This document shows, one piece after another, positions 25,881-33,880 of a stretch of DNA of 41,648 nucleotides. Where the stretch lies: the NCBI GenBank assembly GCA_035319125.1, contig DATHDG010000002.1, positions 1-41,648 of the forward strand, given 5' to 3'. A program made the position numbers and the translations under genes. The stretch comes from Fen-1308 sp035319125 (GTDB lineage: Bacteria > Nitrospirota > Thermodesulfovibrionia > Thermodesulfovibrionales > Dissulfurispiraceae). The notes below the pieces were generated by a model. That model was not told the origin of the DNA, did no database searches, and worked only from the letters and a program-made list of their open reading frames with translations. Every line of letters begins with the position of its first letter. Within the stretch, counting starts at the first letter, position 1.

Positions 25881-25923
25881 TTTCGGCTGGCAGAATTGTT
25901 AGCATTCAAAAAGGAGGCAAATC

Positions 25924-26388
25924 ATGAAAATTGAGATCAGGGATGCCGTTGATGAAGATCTGGAAGTCCTGCTTTCAATACAGAAGTCCGCTTTCACAGA
26001 ATACACCGATCATCTTAGACCGGAACAGATTCCACCATTGAATGAGACCTTCGATGACATGAAAAAAGATTTTCAATATAAATCAATCATGGCATCTTTC
26101 GCTAACAATAGTCCGGCGGGCTCGATAAGATATCATCTTAAAGGTGGTGTATGCATAATTGAACGGCTGTCCGTAAAACCGGGCTTTCAACGCAATGGGA
26201 TAGGCAGATCTATGGTCTCTCATGTCGAAACCATTGTCACGGGAAAGGCACATAAGATTTACCTTGAAACCGGCTTGCTTGAAAAAAATCTGCTGCTGTT
26301 CTATTCATCGATGGGCTTTTCAGCAGAGGCGGTTTTGAGAAGACACTATGGTGGTTTTGACTGGATAGCATTTTCTAAATTTATTTAA
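25924..26388 (+). CDS. GNAT-family N-acetyltransferase
   Basis: This 154-residue protein has the GNAT fold, with the acetyl-CoA pyrophosphate motif as QRNGIGRSMV after the strand CIIERLSVKPGF, and the late LLFYSSMGF. The substrate is not predictable; small-molecule or antibiotic acetylation is common in this family. The ribosome site AAAGGAGG is strong. It lies behind a promoter and terminator unit and 24 bp before an MFS exporter, which suggests a detoxification pair. Confidence 0.85.
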   Translation: MKIEIRDAVDEDLEVLLSIQKSAFTEYTDHLRPEQIPPLNETFDDMKKDFQYKSIMASFANNSPAGSIRYHLKGGVCIIERLSVKPGFQRNGIGRSMVSHVETIVTGKAHKIYLETGLLEKNLLLFYSSMGFSAEAVLRRHYGGFDWIAFSKFI

Positions 26389-26412
26389 AAGGTTATTAAG
26401 GCGATAGGTAAT

Positions 26413-27582
26413 ATGAGAAAATTCAACCTTAAAGTTCTGCTTCTATTGTCGGCGGGACATTGCATGACAGACATTTACCAGGGTGCTCTGCCTGCTGCGC
26501 TGCCTTTTTTGAAAGACAAGCTTGGTCTTACATACACAAGCGTTGGCTTTATACTTGTTGCGTCGAACCTTGCATCGTCTGTTGTACAGCCACTATTCGG
26601 CTATTTCAGCGACAGGAAAAAGAAACCTCTGCTGCTGCCGCTCGGATGCTTGTTCGCCGGCGTCGGATTCTCTTTACTCTCCCTGCCTTCAGGCTTTGTG
26701 CCGACCATTGCTCTGGTGCTCCTGAGCGGTTTGGGAATTGCGGCATACCATCCTGAAGGATTCAAAACAGCATCATACTTCACAGGGGAAAAAGTCGCTA
26801 CGGGCATGTCCATATTTTCTGTCGGTGGAAATCTGGGATTCGCCCTTGGCCCCATTGCCTCTTTGTTTATACTCAAGCATTATGGAATCGCCGTACTTCC
26901 GGCTATGATCGTGCCGGCCATAACATTTGTCATCCTGATTGTTTTTTTCTGGAAATCGATAGCCATACCTGAACGGGTGGCTACAGCGCAGAAAACCGGA
27001 CAAGCAAAATCTCAGAGATCCGCATATATATCTCTAGCCCTTATCATAAGTGCCGTAATTATGAGATCATGGACGCAGTTCGGACTTATAACATATATTC
27101 CGTTTTACTATATAGATTATCTCAAGGGTGATGCCTTTTATGCAGGCAAGCTGGTGACAGCCTTTCTGCTGAGCGGGGTACTTGGGACTCTCATAGGAGC
27201 ACGGCTGGCCGACCAATGGGGGCATAAGCAATTTCTGATAGTATCGTTCGCTCTTTCCTCTATGGTCCTTCCTTTGATCTTTGTTGCAAAGGGATTAGCC
27301 CTGTTTGCTGTTCTCGGGGCACTGGGATTTGTGCTTATTTCATCTTTTGCGGTAACTATGGCGATGTCCCAGAGGCTCCTGCCGAATAATATTGGTATGG
27401 CATCCGGTCTCACAGTAGGCTTTGCTATCGGAACAGGCGGGATTGGGGTGACCCTTCTGGGGACGATTGCCGATGCTTATGGCGTGCCTGCTGCGCTAAA
27501 ATTGATAACTATCTTGCCGGTTATAGGGTTTATTATATGCCTTTTTGTAAAATATCCATCAGTATACGATGGGAAACAGTGA
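26413..27582 (+). CDS. MFS exporter, fosmidomycin-resistance (Fsr) type
   Basis: This 389-residue protein has about twelve membrane helices and the start motif LSAGHCMTDIYQGALPAALPFLK typical of Fsr-like MFS transporters. The loop 2-3 motif is GYFSDRKKKP, and YHPEGFKTASYF is also characteristic. E. coli Fsr exports fosmidomycin; the natural substrate is unknown. It follows the GNAT gene by 24 bp with a weak ribosome site, so the two are probably coupled. A terminator follows at 27591. Confidence 0.88.
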   Translation: MRKFNLKVLLLLSAGHCMTDIYQGALPAALPFLKDKLGLTYTSVGFILVASNLASSVVQPLFGYFSDRKKKPLLLPLGCLFAGVGFSLLSLPSGFVPTIALVLLSGLGIAAYHPEGFKTASYFTGEKVATGMSIFSVGGNLGFALGPIASLFILKHYGIAVLPAMIVPAITFVILIVFFWKSIAIPERVATAQKTGQAKSQRSAYISLALIISAVIMRSWTQFGLITYIPFYYIDYLKGDAFYAGKLVTAFLLSGVLGTLIGARLADQWGHKQFLIVSFALSSMVLPLIFVAKGLALFAVLGALGFVLISSFAVTMAMSQRLLPNNIGMASGLTVGFAIGTGGIGVTLLGTIADAYGVPAALKLITILPVIGFIICLFVKYPSVYDGKQ

Positions 27583-27590
27583 TACAGCAT

Positions 27591-27628
27591 CCGACGTTTT
27601 CATCAAAGTGGTCTTTGTCGGGTTTTTT
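27591..27628 (+). terminator. Terminator after the GNAT-MFS pair
   Basis: CCGAC (27591-27595) pairs with GTCGG (27617-27621) and encloses a small inner hairpin AAAG-TGGT-CTTT. A run of six T follows (27623-27628). It separates the MFS gene from the alkaline-phosphatase gene. Confidence 0.6.
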
Positions 27629-27654
27629 ATGCCGAGGCATGATCATAATCCCAA

Positions 27655-27687
27655 TGTCATATGACAACAAAGTATCATTGATATGAT
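27655..27687 (+). promoter_or_regulatory. Palindrome and extended -10 before the alkaline phosphatase
   Basis: TGTCATATGACA (27655-27666) is a perfect 12-bp palindrome. It lies 12 nt before TGATATGAT (27679-27687), an extended -10 of the form TG-n-TATGAT. No proper -35 is visible, so an activator at the palindrome may be needed. The 11-bp repeat array found at the pst promoters is absent here. Confidence 0.4.
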
Positions 27688-27725
27688 ATTTGAGCAGCTA
27701 CAAATCCCATCCAGGGAGGAAGACA

Positions 27726-29312
27726 ATGAAAGATAGAAATGAATCGTCATCACACGGAATAAGCCGACGCGATGTCTTGAAAACCTTCGGTGCAGGGACC
27801 CTGCTTACCATGCTGCCGGGCTGCACTGAATCCATAAAAACATATGAAGAAGCTGCGTTTGGCAGTAAGCCACATGGCATTATATTTATGATAGGTGATG
27901 GCATGCCGCTCGGGGTTATCAGGGCCATGCATGAAATAAGCACTCAGGAGTTCGGAAGGCCGGATTCAAATTTATATGCGCTCATGAGAGATCCCGCTAC
28001 AGTATCATGCTATATGGGGACAAAAAGCCTGTCAAGCATGGTAACGGATTCCGCTCCGGCATCTGCTGCGTGGTCCACCGGATCGCATACAGCCAATGGA
28101 ATGCTTGCCGCGCTTCCAGACGGGACGCCTCTTATGACGATAATGGAACTGGTCAAGGATCGCGGCTTTGCAACAGGCCTTGTAACTACTACAAGAGTCA
28201 CCCATGCGACACCGGCAGCGTGGGTCTCGCATAATAAGAACAGAAATGCTGAATTCGATATAGCGCTGGATTATCTGAATTTCCTGCCGGACATACTGCT
28301 AGGCGGCGGCAGCAAGTATTTTGATCCGTTAATGAGGCCGGACCGCAGAGACATTTTTGCTGAATTTGCTGCAGCAGGATATTACGTCTGCAAAGACAAA
28401 GCCGGGCTCACTGGTTATGACCCTTCATCCTCAAAGGACAGGAGAATTCTCGGTATTTTCAATCCTTCACATTTGAGCTATTATGTAGACCGGGTCAACG
28501 ATCCGGCTAAGGGCAATATGGAGCCAACTTTGGCTGAGATGACGGCTGCGGCCTTAAGCAATTTGTCTAGAAACCCTGATGGATTCGTATTGCAAGTCGA
28601 AGCCGGCCGTATAGACCACGCAAACCACGCCAATGATGCATGGAGCGCGATAATGGATGCCGTTGAAATGGACTTGGCCCTCGGTGTCATCCTGAAATAC
28701 GTCAAGTTGAATCCTAATGTGCTCCTTATAATAACTTCAGATCATGGCAACTCCGGATGGGGTATAAACGGGACCGGACCCGGTTACAACGACTCAGCCA
28801 TGGCACTCCGCAAATACAATGCAATAAACGCGTCATTTGAAGTAATAACACCTAAGTTCAGGGGCAAACAAGCGAATGAAATAAAAGATATCGTCAAATC
28901 GCATACAAGCTTCGATATTACGGATGCCGAGGCGCAGATGATACATAACTCCCTGCAGCCCGGATATCATCCATATCCAGGCGATTTCAGTTATCCGGCT
29001 GAAACCGTCCTCGGCAAGATTCTGGCGCACAGTAAATATGGAACAGCCGGAGCAAAAATACGCAGGGGCAATATAGCCTTCACGTCAAACAGCCATACAG
29101 GAGAGGACCAGATAGCGCTGATACATGGCCCAAAAGCACGCGACCTTGGGCTTCCAGCATTTGTTTACAACACTGATCTCTTCAAAGTCATGTGCAGGTT
29201 CTTGAACGTAAGACATAGCAATCCATCCATGAGTGCAAAGGACGCAACCCACTATGTCAAGATTGCCTCGCAAGCGGAGTGGGAAAGAGACATGGTGCTT
29301 CATGTTTCATAA
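27726..29312 (+). CDS. Tat-exported alkaline phosphatase lipoprotein
   Basis: This 528-residue alkaline phosphatase starts at the ATG at 27726 (ribosome site GGGAGGAAG). The N-terminus has a twin-arginine motif SRRDVLKTFG (R14 and R15) followed by a lipobox LPGC (C33), so it is probably folded in the cytoplasm, exported by Tat and lipid-anchored. Active-site features: metal site MIGDGM, nucleophile S109 in VTDSAPASAA, VEAGRIDHANHAND, ITSDHGNSGWG and NSHTGED. It should release phosphate from external esters. It ends 11 bp from the convergent corA. Confidence 0.93.
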   Translation: MKDRNESSSHGISRRDVLKTFGAGTLLTMLPGCTESIKTYEEAAFGSKPHGIIFMIGDGMPLGVIRAMHEISTQEFGRPDSNLYALMRDPATVSCYMGTKSLSSMVTDSAPASAAWSTGSHTANGMLAALPDGTPLMTIMELVKDRGFATGLVTTTRVTHATPAAWVSHNKNRNAEFDIALDYLNFLPDILLGGGSKYFDPLMRPDRRDIFAEFAAAGYYVCKDKAGLTGYDPSSSKDRRILGIFNPSHLSYYVDRVNDPAKGNMEPTLAEMTAAALSNLSRNPDGFVLQVEAGRIDHANHANDAWSAIMDAVEMDLALGVILKYVKLNPNVLLIITSDHGNSGWGINGTGPGYNDSAMALRKYNAINASFEVITPKFRGKQANEIKDIVKSHTSFDITDAEAQMIHNSLQPGYHPYPGDFSYPAETVLGKILAHSKYGTAGAKIRRGNIAFTSNSHTGEDQIALIHGPKARDLGLPAFVYNTDLFKVMCRFLNVRHSNPSMSAKDATHYVKIASQAEWERDMVLHVS

Positions 29313-29323
29313 AAATCAAAATG

Positions 29324-30391
29324 TCACAGCCACTTTTTGCGCTTGAAAAGAAACAGCATGCAGGCGGCTATGATCAGCATTACTGCCAGAACTGTTGGAT
29401 AGCCCCATCGCCATTCAAGCTCTGGCATATACTTAAAATTCATGCCGTAGAGTCCGACGATGAAACTCAAAGGGAAGAAAATCGTGGATATCACAGTCAG
29501 CACCTTCATGACTGCATTAAGCCTGTTGCTGACGCTCGATAGATATATGTCAAGCATGCCCGATAACATGTCGCGGAATGTCTCGATAGTATCAATCACC
29601 TGAATAGTGTGGTCATAGACATCCCTTAGATACAGGCCGGTCGACTCGGTGACAAGCGCCGACTCACCCCTTTCCAGACCACCGATCACCTCCCGCAGCG
29701 GCCACACCGACTTGCGTAAAAAAATCATATCACGTTTGAGGGCATGAATAACACGAAGTGTCTCAGGGGCAGGGTCGGCTACAAGCCTGTCTTCTATAAC
29801 TTCAATCTGTTCCCCAAGCTTTTCAAGCACTGCGAAGTAATTGTCAACAATTGAATCCATCAGGGCATAGACAAGGTAATCAGCGCCGAGCTTCCTAATG
29901 CGGCCCTTAGCCGTCCTGAGCCGCTGCCTGATTGGATCGAAGACGTCTCCATCCTTGCCTTCCTGAAACGAAAGCACGAAATTCTTTCCAAGCACCAGGC
30001 TGACCTGCTCTATATCGGGGCTGCCATTCCTTCCGTCATAGGTGATCATCTTCAGGACTATAAATACATAATCGCCAAAATCCTCCATTTTGGGGCGCTG
30101 ATCAGTCGCCATAATGTCTTCCAACACAAGTGGATGCAATCCGTAGCATTGCCCGAGCTTTTCAAAGACATCCGGCTGGTGAAGTCCTTCGATGTTGATC
30201 CATGTGACCGAATCGGTGTCTTTGAAAGGATAGCACGCCTCAGGAGAAGCTGAATCTATCTCGCGGAATTCATTCTCATTGTAATCAAGAACAGTTATTT
30301 TTACATCGTTCAGATGTTCATCGCCGATATGAATTAGCGTACCGGGAGGCTGTCCTATTTTTTTTGTCCTGTCTTTGAGAAACTTTTTCAT
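29324..30391 (-). CDS. corA: CorA-type magnesium/cobalt channel
   Basis: This 355-residue protein has a large cytoplasmic N-terminal domain rich in charged helices and two C-terminal membrane helices. The selectivity motif YGMNF closes the first helix, and a K-rich tail (FKRKKW) follows the second. This is the standard pentameric Mg2+ channel layout. The length is slightly above E. coli CorA (316). It is transcribed alone, toward the alkaline-phosphatase gene. Confidence 0.96.
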   Translation of the reverse strand: MKKFLKDRTKKIGQPPGTLIHIGDEHLNDVKITVLDYNENEFREIDSASPEACYPFKDTDSVTWINIEGLHQPDVFEKLGQCYGLHPLVLEDIMATDQRPKMEDFGDYVFIVLKMITYDGRNGSPDIEQVSLVLGKNFVLSFQEGKDGDVFDPIRQRLRTAKGRIRKLGADYLVYALMDSIVDNYFAVLEKLGEQIEVIEDRLVADPAPETLRVIHALKRDMIFLRKSVWPLREVIGGLERGESALVTESTGLYLRDVYDHTIQVIDTIETFRDMLSGMLDIYLSSVSNRLNAVMKVLTVISTIFFPLSFIVGLYGMNFKYMPELEWRWGYPTVLAVMLIIAACMLFLFKRKKWL

Positions 30392-30400
30392 AGCCAGATC

Positions 30401-30409
30401 ATTATAGCA
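30401..30409 (-). promoter_or_regulatory. Extended -10 promoter of corA
   Basis: The minus strand reads TGCTATAAT (TG-n-TATAAT), ending 9 nt before the corA ATG. The expected transcription start falls 2-4 nt before the ATG, leaving no room for a ribosome site. The remaining gap to 30512 holds no other clear element. Confidence 0.5.
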
Positions 30410-30512
30410 AATCGTTTCGAGCAGTCGCGAATATACAGCCAGCCGAAGAGCAGCTTTTCAATAATATCCGCATCTCTTGCTTTTGTAACAATTATGTTGA
30501 TAGATTAACAAT

Positions 30513-31781
30513 ATGGCTGAATATGAGAAAGTCAGGAAGCGGACATATGTGATAGACCATACCCCCATCAAGATGGATTATCTTGTTGTAGGCACCCATC
30601 TGCCGTTTGATGTTTATACACGAGAAAAAAGCGTATATAAGCTGACTTTCGAAAAGGGTCATACTTATAATCATATCGACCGAAATAACCTCAAGAACAG
30701 AGGCATCTCGGAAGTTTACGTAGATGAAGAGGTGATGGACGAAGTCAACAAATATAAGAAGAAGAATGCTGATGCAAATCCGGCAACTCTCAGTCCCGAA
30801 AAAAAGTTTGAGAAATATACACTGGATAAAGATCGCTGCTATTATGTGGGACGAAAGCTTCTTCTGCCTGGCGAGCGGATAAACTTCAGCCTGTTAGTCA
30901 TACGTAACATGGAAATGCATGAGCTGCTCGCAGCTGATGAATCCAATACCTCTGAGATTTCAGTCGGGCATATCGACTACGATCAAACGATCGGGGATAT
31001 AGTAATAAAGAGATCGGACATCAAGCATTACCACAATTACATCAATAACTTGGTCAAGTCGGAGCGGCAACTGCTGGGTGAAAAGATTCTGATCAAGAAT
31101 TGGGCTGCCATTGAGAACCTCAAGATAATGCTCGATTTCCTGCTGAATTCACCGTCCAATAAAGATGTCATAATGAGAATCAGGGCTGCAACCATTCCGC
31201 TTGTCAACGTTGTTTCTGAAAATATTAACAGCATTCCAGACCTGTTAACAAAGGGACTTCACAACTATTTTTACAATGTGCACTCTGTGAATGTTGCCAT
31301 ATTGGCGACAGGTCTTGCGCTTAAAATCGGCATCAAGCAAAAGGAAGCACAGACTGTGACACTGGGAGCACTGCTGCACGACGTCGGCATCAGCATTATA
31401 CCCTCTGCAATCATCAACAAGATGGGAAATCTGAGTGATAGCGAATTTCAAATCTATAAAAATCATGTTATGGAGGGCGAGAGACTGCTCGGGACAGATA
31501 AAAGCCTGCCTGAAGATGTGGTGCTGGCTGCATCTCAACATCATGAGAAACTGTCCAGACGCGGATACCCGCTCAAACCTTCTGCAGACAGGATCAAACT
31601 GTATAGCCGCATTACAGCAATATGCGATAGCTACGATGCTCTGACAACCAAAAAACCCTTCCGGGATTCGTTATCGCCGCTTGAGGCAATGGCATTGCTG
31701 TCGAAGGAATCAGAGAATTACGATCCAGCCTTGATCAAAATGTTTGTCAGCATGATGGGCGGCACAAGCAAACAGGCTTAG
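30513..31781 (+). CDS. HD-GYP domain protein, putative c-di-GMP phosphodiesterase
   Basis: This 422-residue protein has an unassigned N-terminal domain (about 1-200) and an HD-GYP domain. The metal-site pair is H289-D290 (LLHDVG), and the HHE...GYP motif is at 343-353 (HHEKLSRRGYP). Active HD-GYP enzymes hydrolyse c-di-GMP. The usual lysine after HDxG is replaced by isoleucine (HDVGIS), and the signature HHExxDGxGYP lacks its DG. Activity may therefore be altered. No Shine-Dalgarno precedes the ATG. It stands between corA and the PhoB-type cluster without an array of its own. Confidence 0.88.
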   Translation: MAEYEKVRKRTYVIDHTPIKMDYLVVGTHLPFDVYTREKSVYKLTFEKGHTYNHIDRNNLKNRGISEVYVDEEVMDEVNKYKKKNADANPATLSPEKKFEKYTLDKDRCYYVGRKLLLPGERINFSLLVIRNMEMHELLAADESNTSEISVGHIDYDQTIGDIVIKRSDIKHYHNYINNLVKSERQLLGEKILIKNWAAIENLKIMLDFLLNSPSNKDVIMRIRAATIPLVNVVSENINSIPDLLTKGLHNYFYNVHSVNVAILATGLALKIGIKQKEAQTVTLGALLHDVGISIIPSAIINKMGNLSDSEFQIYKNHVMEGERLLGTDKSLPEDVVLAASQHHEKLSRRGYPLKPSADRIKLYSRITAICDSYDALTTKKPFRDSLSPLEAMALLSKESENYDPALIKMFVSMMGGTSKQA

Positions 31782-31824
31782 CAGCAGCGACTAGTCTGGT
31801 TAAAGCAAACCAAAGCCGTTAACA

Positions 31825-31858
31825 ACGTAACAATCCTGTAACATTCTTTCCCTATAAT
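31825..31858 (+). promoter_or_regulatory. PhoB-type box and -10 of the GH1 gene
   Basis: ACGTAAC (31825-31831) and CTGTAAC (31836-31842) are spaced 11 bp apart and followed, after 10 nt, by a perfect TATAAT (31853-31858). A further TTAAC lies upstream out of phase. The geometry equals that at pstS: the box replaces the -35 element. The GH1 ATG is at 31865, right at the expected transcription start. Confidence 0.7.
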
Positions 31859-31864
31859 AATTAA

Positions 31865-33100
31865 ATGAAAATGAATTTTCTGTGGGGTGTTGCAACCTCA
31901 GCATTTCAGCTTGAAGGGTCACCCCATGCAGACTGGTCGTCATGGGATTCCATACTAAGTCAAAATCCTGACGTAACAAATCACTATGCGCTTTACAAAG
32001 AGGACCTGTCGTTGCTCAAGGAACTCGGCGTCAACGCCTATCGTTTTTCGATCGAATGGAGCCGTATACAGCCCAGAGAGAACTCCTGGGACTTGTCTGT
32101 CGTTGATCATTACCAGGAAATCATTGATATCCTCAGAAGTTTTGCTATCGAGCCAATGGTGACACTCCACCACTTCACCCATCCGTTATGGTTTATCAAG
32201 AAATACCCGTGGCATGAAGACATCTCTGTAGAAAGATTCACAGCCTATGTCGAAAGGATTATTTCCTCAATAAAAGACGTATCTTACTGGATCACATTCA
32301 ACGAACCGTATGTCCTGCTGCTCGGAGGATATCTCGAAGGTTGTATGCCTCCAGGCATCAAAGAACCAAGTCTTGCTGTTAAGGCACTGAAGAACATCTT
32401 GACCTGCCATGCCAGAGCGTATGAAATTATCCACAAATACCATCCCGGCTCTAAAGTAAGCGTCGCCCACAACATGGCGGCACTGGCGCCATGGAGCAGA
32501 TGGAACCCGCTGGATAGGGCACTGGCAAAGATGGCCAAATACTTTTATAACCATTCTCTAACCGATGCCTTTCTCACCGGGCATCTAAGGGTGAAGTTCC
32601 CTCTTATGAAAGAGGTCGTAATGGAAGTTCCCATAAAGGACAAACTCGATTTCTTTGGCGTCAACTACTACACAAGGGTACATGTTCGCTTTAATCCGTT
32701 CAAAAAAATGTGCGTGGAGCTCAGACATCTCGATATAGACGGCTACGGTATGAGCGATCTTGGATGGGAGATCCATCCCTACGGCCTCGAAAAGATCCTT
32801 AGATATGCTTCGCGTCTTAAAGTCCCGCTCATAATCACGGAGAACGGCATAGCCACAAGAAACTCCGAAAGGAAGATCAATTTTATGAGAAGGCATGTAG
32901 ATGCGGTCGAACGGAGCATAAAGAACGGAATAGATGTGAGAGGATATTTCTACTGGTCACTCATTGACAACTATGAATGGCTCCAGGGTCTCGACGCGCG
33001 TTTCGGTCTTTACAAGGTCGACTTCAATACCCTCAAGCGTAAGCCCACCGCCGCTGCTGCATATTATTCATATCTGATAAGAAGCAGGACGGAGTTCTGA
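31865..33100 (+). CDS. Family 1 glycoside hydrolase (beta-glycosidase fold)
   Basis: This 411-residue GH1 protein carries the acid/base E147 in TFNEP and the nucleophile E326 in ITENG, plus the start FLWGVATSAFQLEG and the end YFYWSLIDNYEWLQGL. It is somewhat shorter than usual (440-480). No signal peptide is visible, so it acts in the cytoplasm. GH1 enzymes are retaining beta-glucosidases or galactosidases, and some transfer sugars between glycolipids (plant SFR2). Its PhoB-type promoter and the neighbouring glycosyltransferase make a glycolipid substrate plausible. No ribosome site precedes the ATG. Confidence 0.92.
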   Translation: MKMNFLWGVATSAFQLEGSPHADWSSWDSILSQNPDVTNHYALYKEDLSLLKELGVNAYRFSIEWSRIQPRENSWDLSVVDHYQEIIDILRSFAIEPMVTLHHFTHPLWFIKKYPWHEDISVERFTAYVERIISSIKDVSYWITFNEPYVLLLGGYLEGCMPPGIKEPSLAVKALKNILTCHARAYEIIHKYHPGSKVSVAHNMAALAPWSRWNPLDRALAKMAKYFYNHSLTDAFLTGHLRVKFPLMKEVVMEVPIKDKLDFFGVNYYTRVHVRFNPFKKMCVELRHLDIDGYGMSDLGWEIHPYGLEKILRYASRLKVPLIITENGIATRNSERKINFMRRHVDAVERSIKNGIDVRGYFYWSLIDNYEWLQGLDARFGLYKVDFNTLKRKPTAAAAYYSYLIRSRTEF

Positions 33101-33109
33101 TCAATCTCA

Positions 33110-33166
33110 TTTTAACCTGAATTTAACCCGCCTTTCATCTTCCTGTAACAGATTAGGAGCTATTCT
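33110..33166 (+). promoter_or_regulatory. Fourfold PhoB-type box of the PHP-GT21 operon
   Basis: Four 7-nt elements lie every 11 bp: TTTTAAC 33110, ATTTAAC 33121, CTTTCAT 33132 and CTGTAAC 33143. Eleven nt after the last is TATTCT (33161-33166, 4 of 6 to TATAAT). The third element is close to the E. coli half-site CTGTCAT. The PHP start codon at 33176 lies 9 nt after the -10, so the mRNA has almost no leader. Confidence 0.75.
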
Positions 33167-33175
33167 TAGGCATAA

Positions 33176-33865
33176 ATGCTTCTATGTGATTTTCACATTC
33201 ACACCACGTATTCCGACGGTTCGATGGAGCTGAAGAAGGTTGTTGATCTCTACGGACAAGCAGGTTTCGATGCTATCGCAATCACTGATCATGTAGCCAA
33301 TAAAGACAGCTCCATCGGAAAACTCGCACATCGATTCAGATATACCGTTACAAGGGAAAGTTTCCCGGAATATATGGCTGAGATAACGCAAGAAGGAGAA
33401 CGCGCTCTCGATAAATACGGCATGCTTGTCATCCCGGGCATTGAGATAAGCAAGAATTACGTCTCTTCGGACCGCTCGGCCCATTTTCTGCTTCTCGACC
33501 TTAGTGATTTCGTCTCTGCCTGCTGGGATTATGAAAAGATATTCCTTGAGGCAAAGAGGCAAAAGGCCCTCATTGTGGCCTGTCATCCACACACGATGTC
33601 GGACATGAGCAAGGACACTTATTACCTCTGGAATAACAAGGACAAGTATGCCAAATACATAGACGCCTGGGAAATAGCCAACAGGGATGACGTATTCAAT
33701 GTGGTTAGTCTGAAGAAATATCCGTACATAGCAAACAGCGACTTTCACAAGGCTCGCCATCTCTATTCCTGGAAGACGCTCCTGAATTGCAGTAAGCATG
33801 TGGACGACATAAAGCAATGCATTAAGCACAACAAGGGAGTAGCCATAACCCTCTTTAGGAACTGA
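33176..33865 (+). CDS. PHP-domain metallo-phosphoesterase
   Basis: This 229-residue protein has the complete metal-binding set of the PHP superfamily: FHIHTTYSDGS, ITDH, a middle histidine pair CHPH and the late NSDFH. PHP enzymes hydrolyse phosphoesters, for example histidinol phosphate, nucleotides or 5'-phosphates. No signal peptide is present. It is co-transcribed with the glycosyltransferase 15 bp downstream, under a PhoB-type array. It could release phosphate from a lipid or another organic ester. The specific substrate is not visible. Confidence 0.88.
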   Translation: MLLCDFHIHTTYSDGSMELKKVVDLYGQAGFDAIAITDHVANKDSSIGKLAHRFRYTVTRESFPEYMAEITQEGERALDKYGMLVIPGIEISKNYVSSDRSAHFLLLDLSDFVSACWDYEKIFLEAKRQKALIVACHPHTMSDMSKDTYYLWNNKDKYAKYIDAWEIANRDDVFNVVSLKKYPYIANSDFHKARHLYSWKTLLNCSKHVDDIKQCIKHNKGVAITLFRN

Positions 33866-33880
33866 TAAAAGGAGAAAGAA

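Noticed and set aside
27690..27725. Earlier TTG start of the alkaline phosphatase
   Set aside because: The ATG at 27726 has a strong GGGAGGAAG site and gives a standard Tat signal; the TTG sits at the predicted transcription start.
30488..30512. PhoB-type array before the HD-GYP gene (TTGTAAC and TTAAC occur)
   Set aside because: The two elements are not in 11-bp phase and no -10 box follows at the proper distance.
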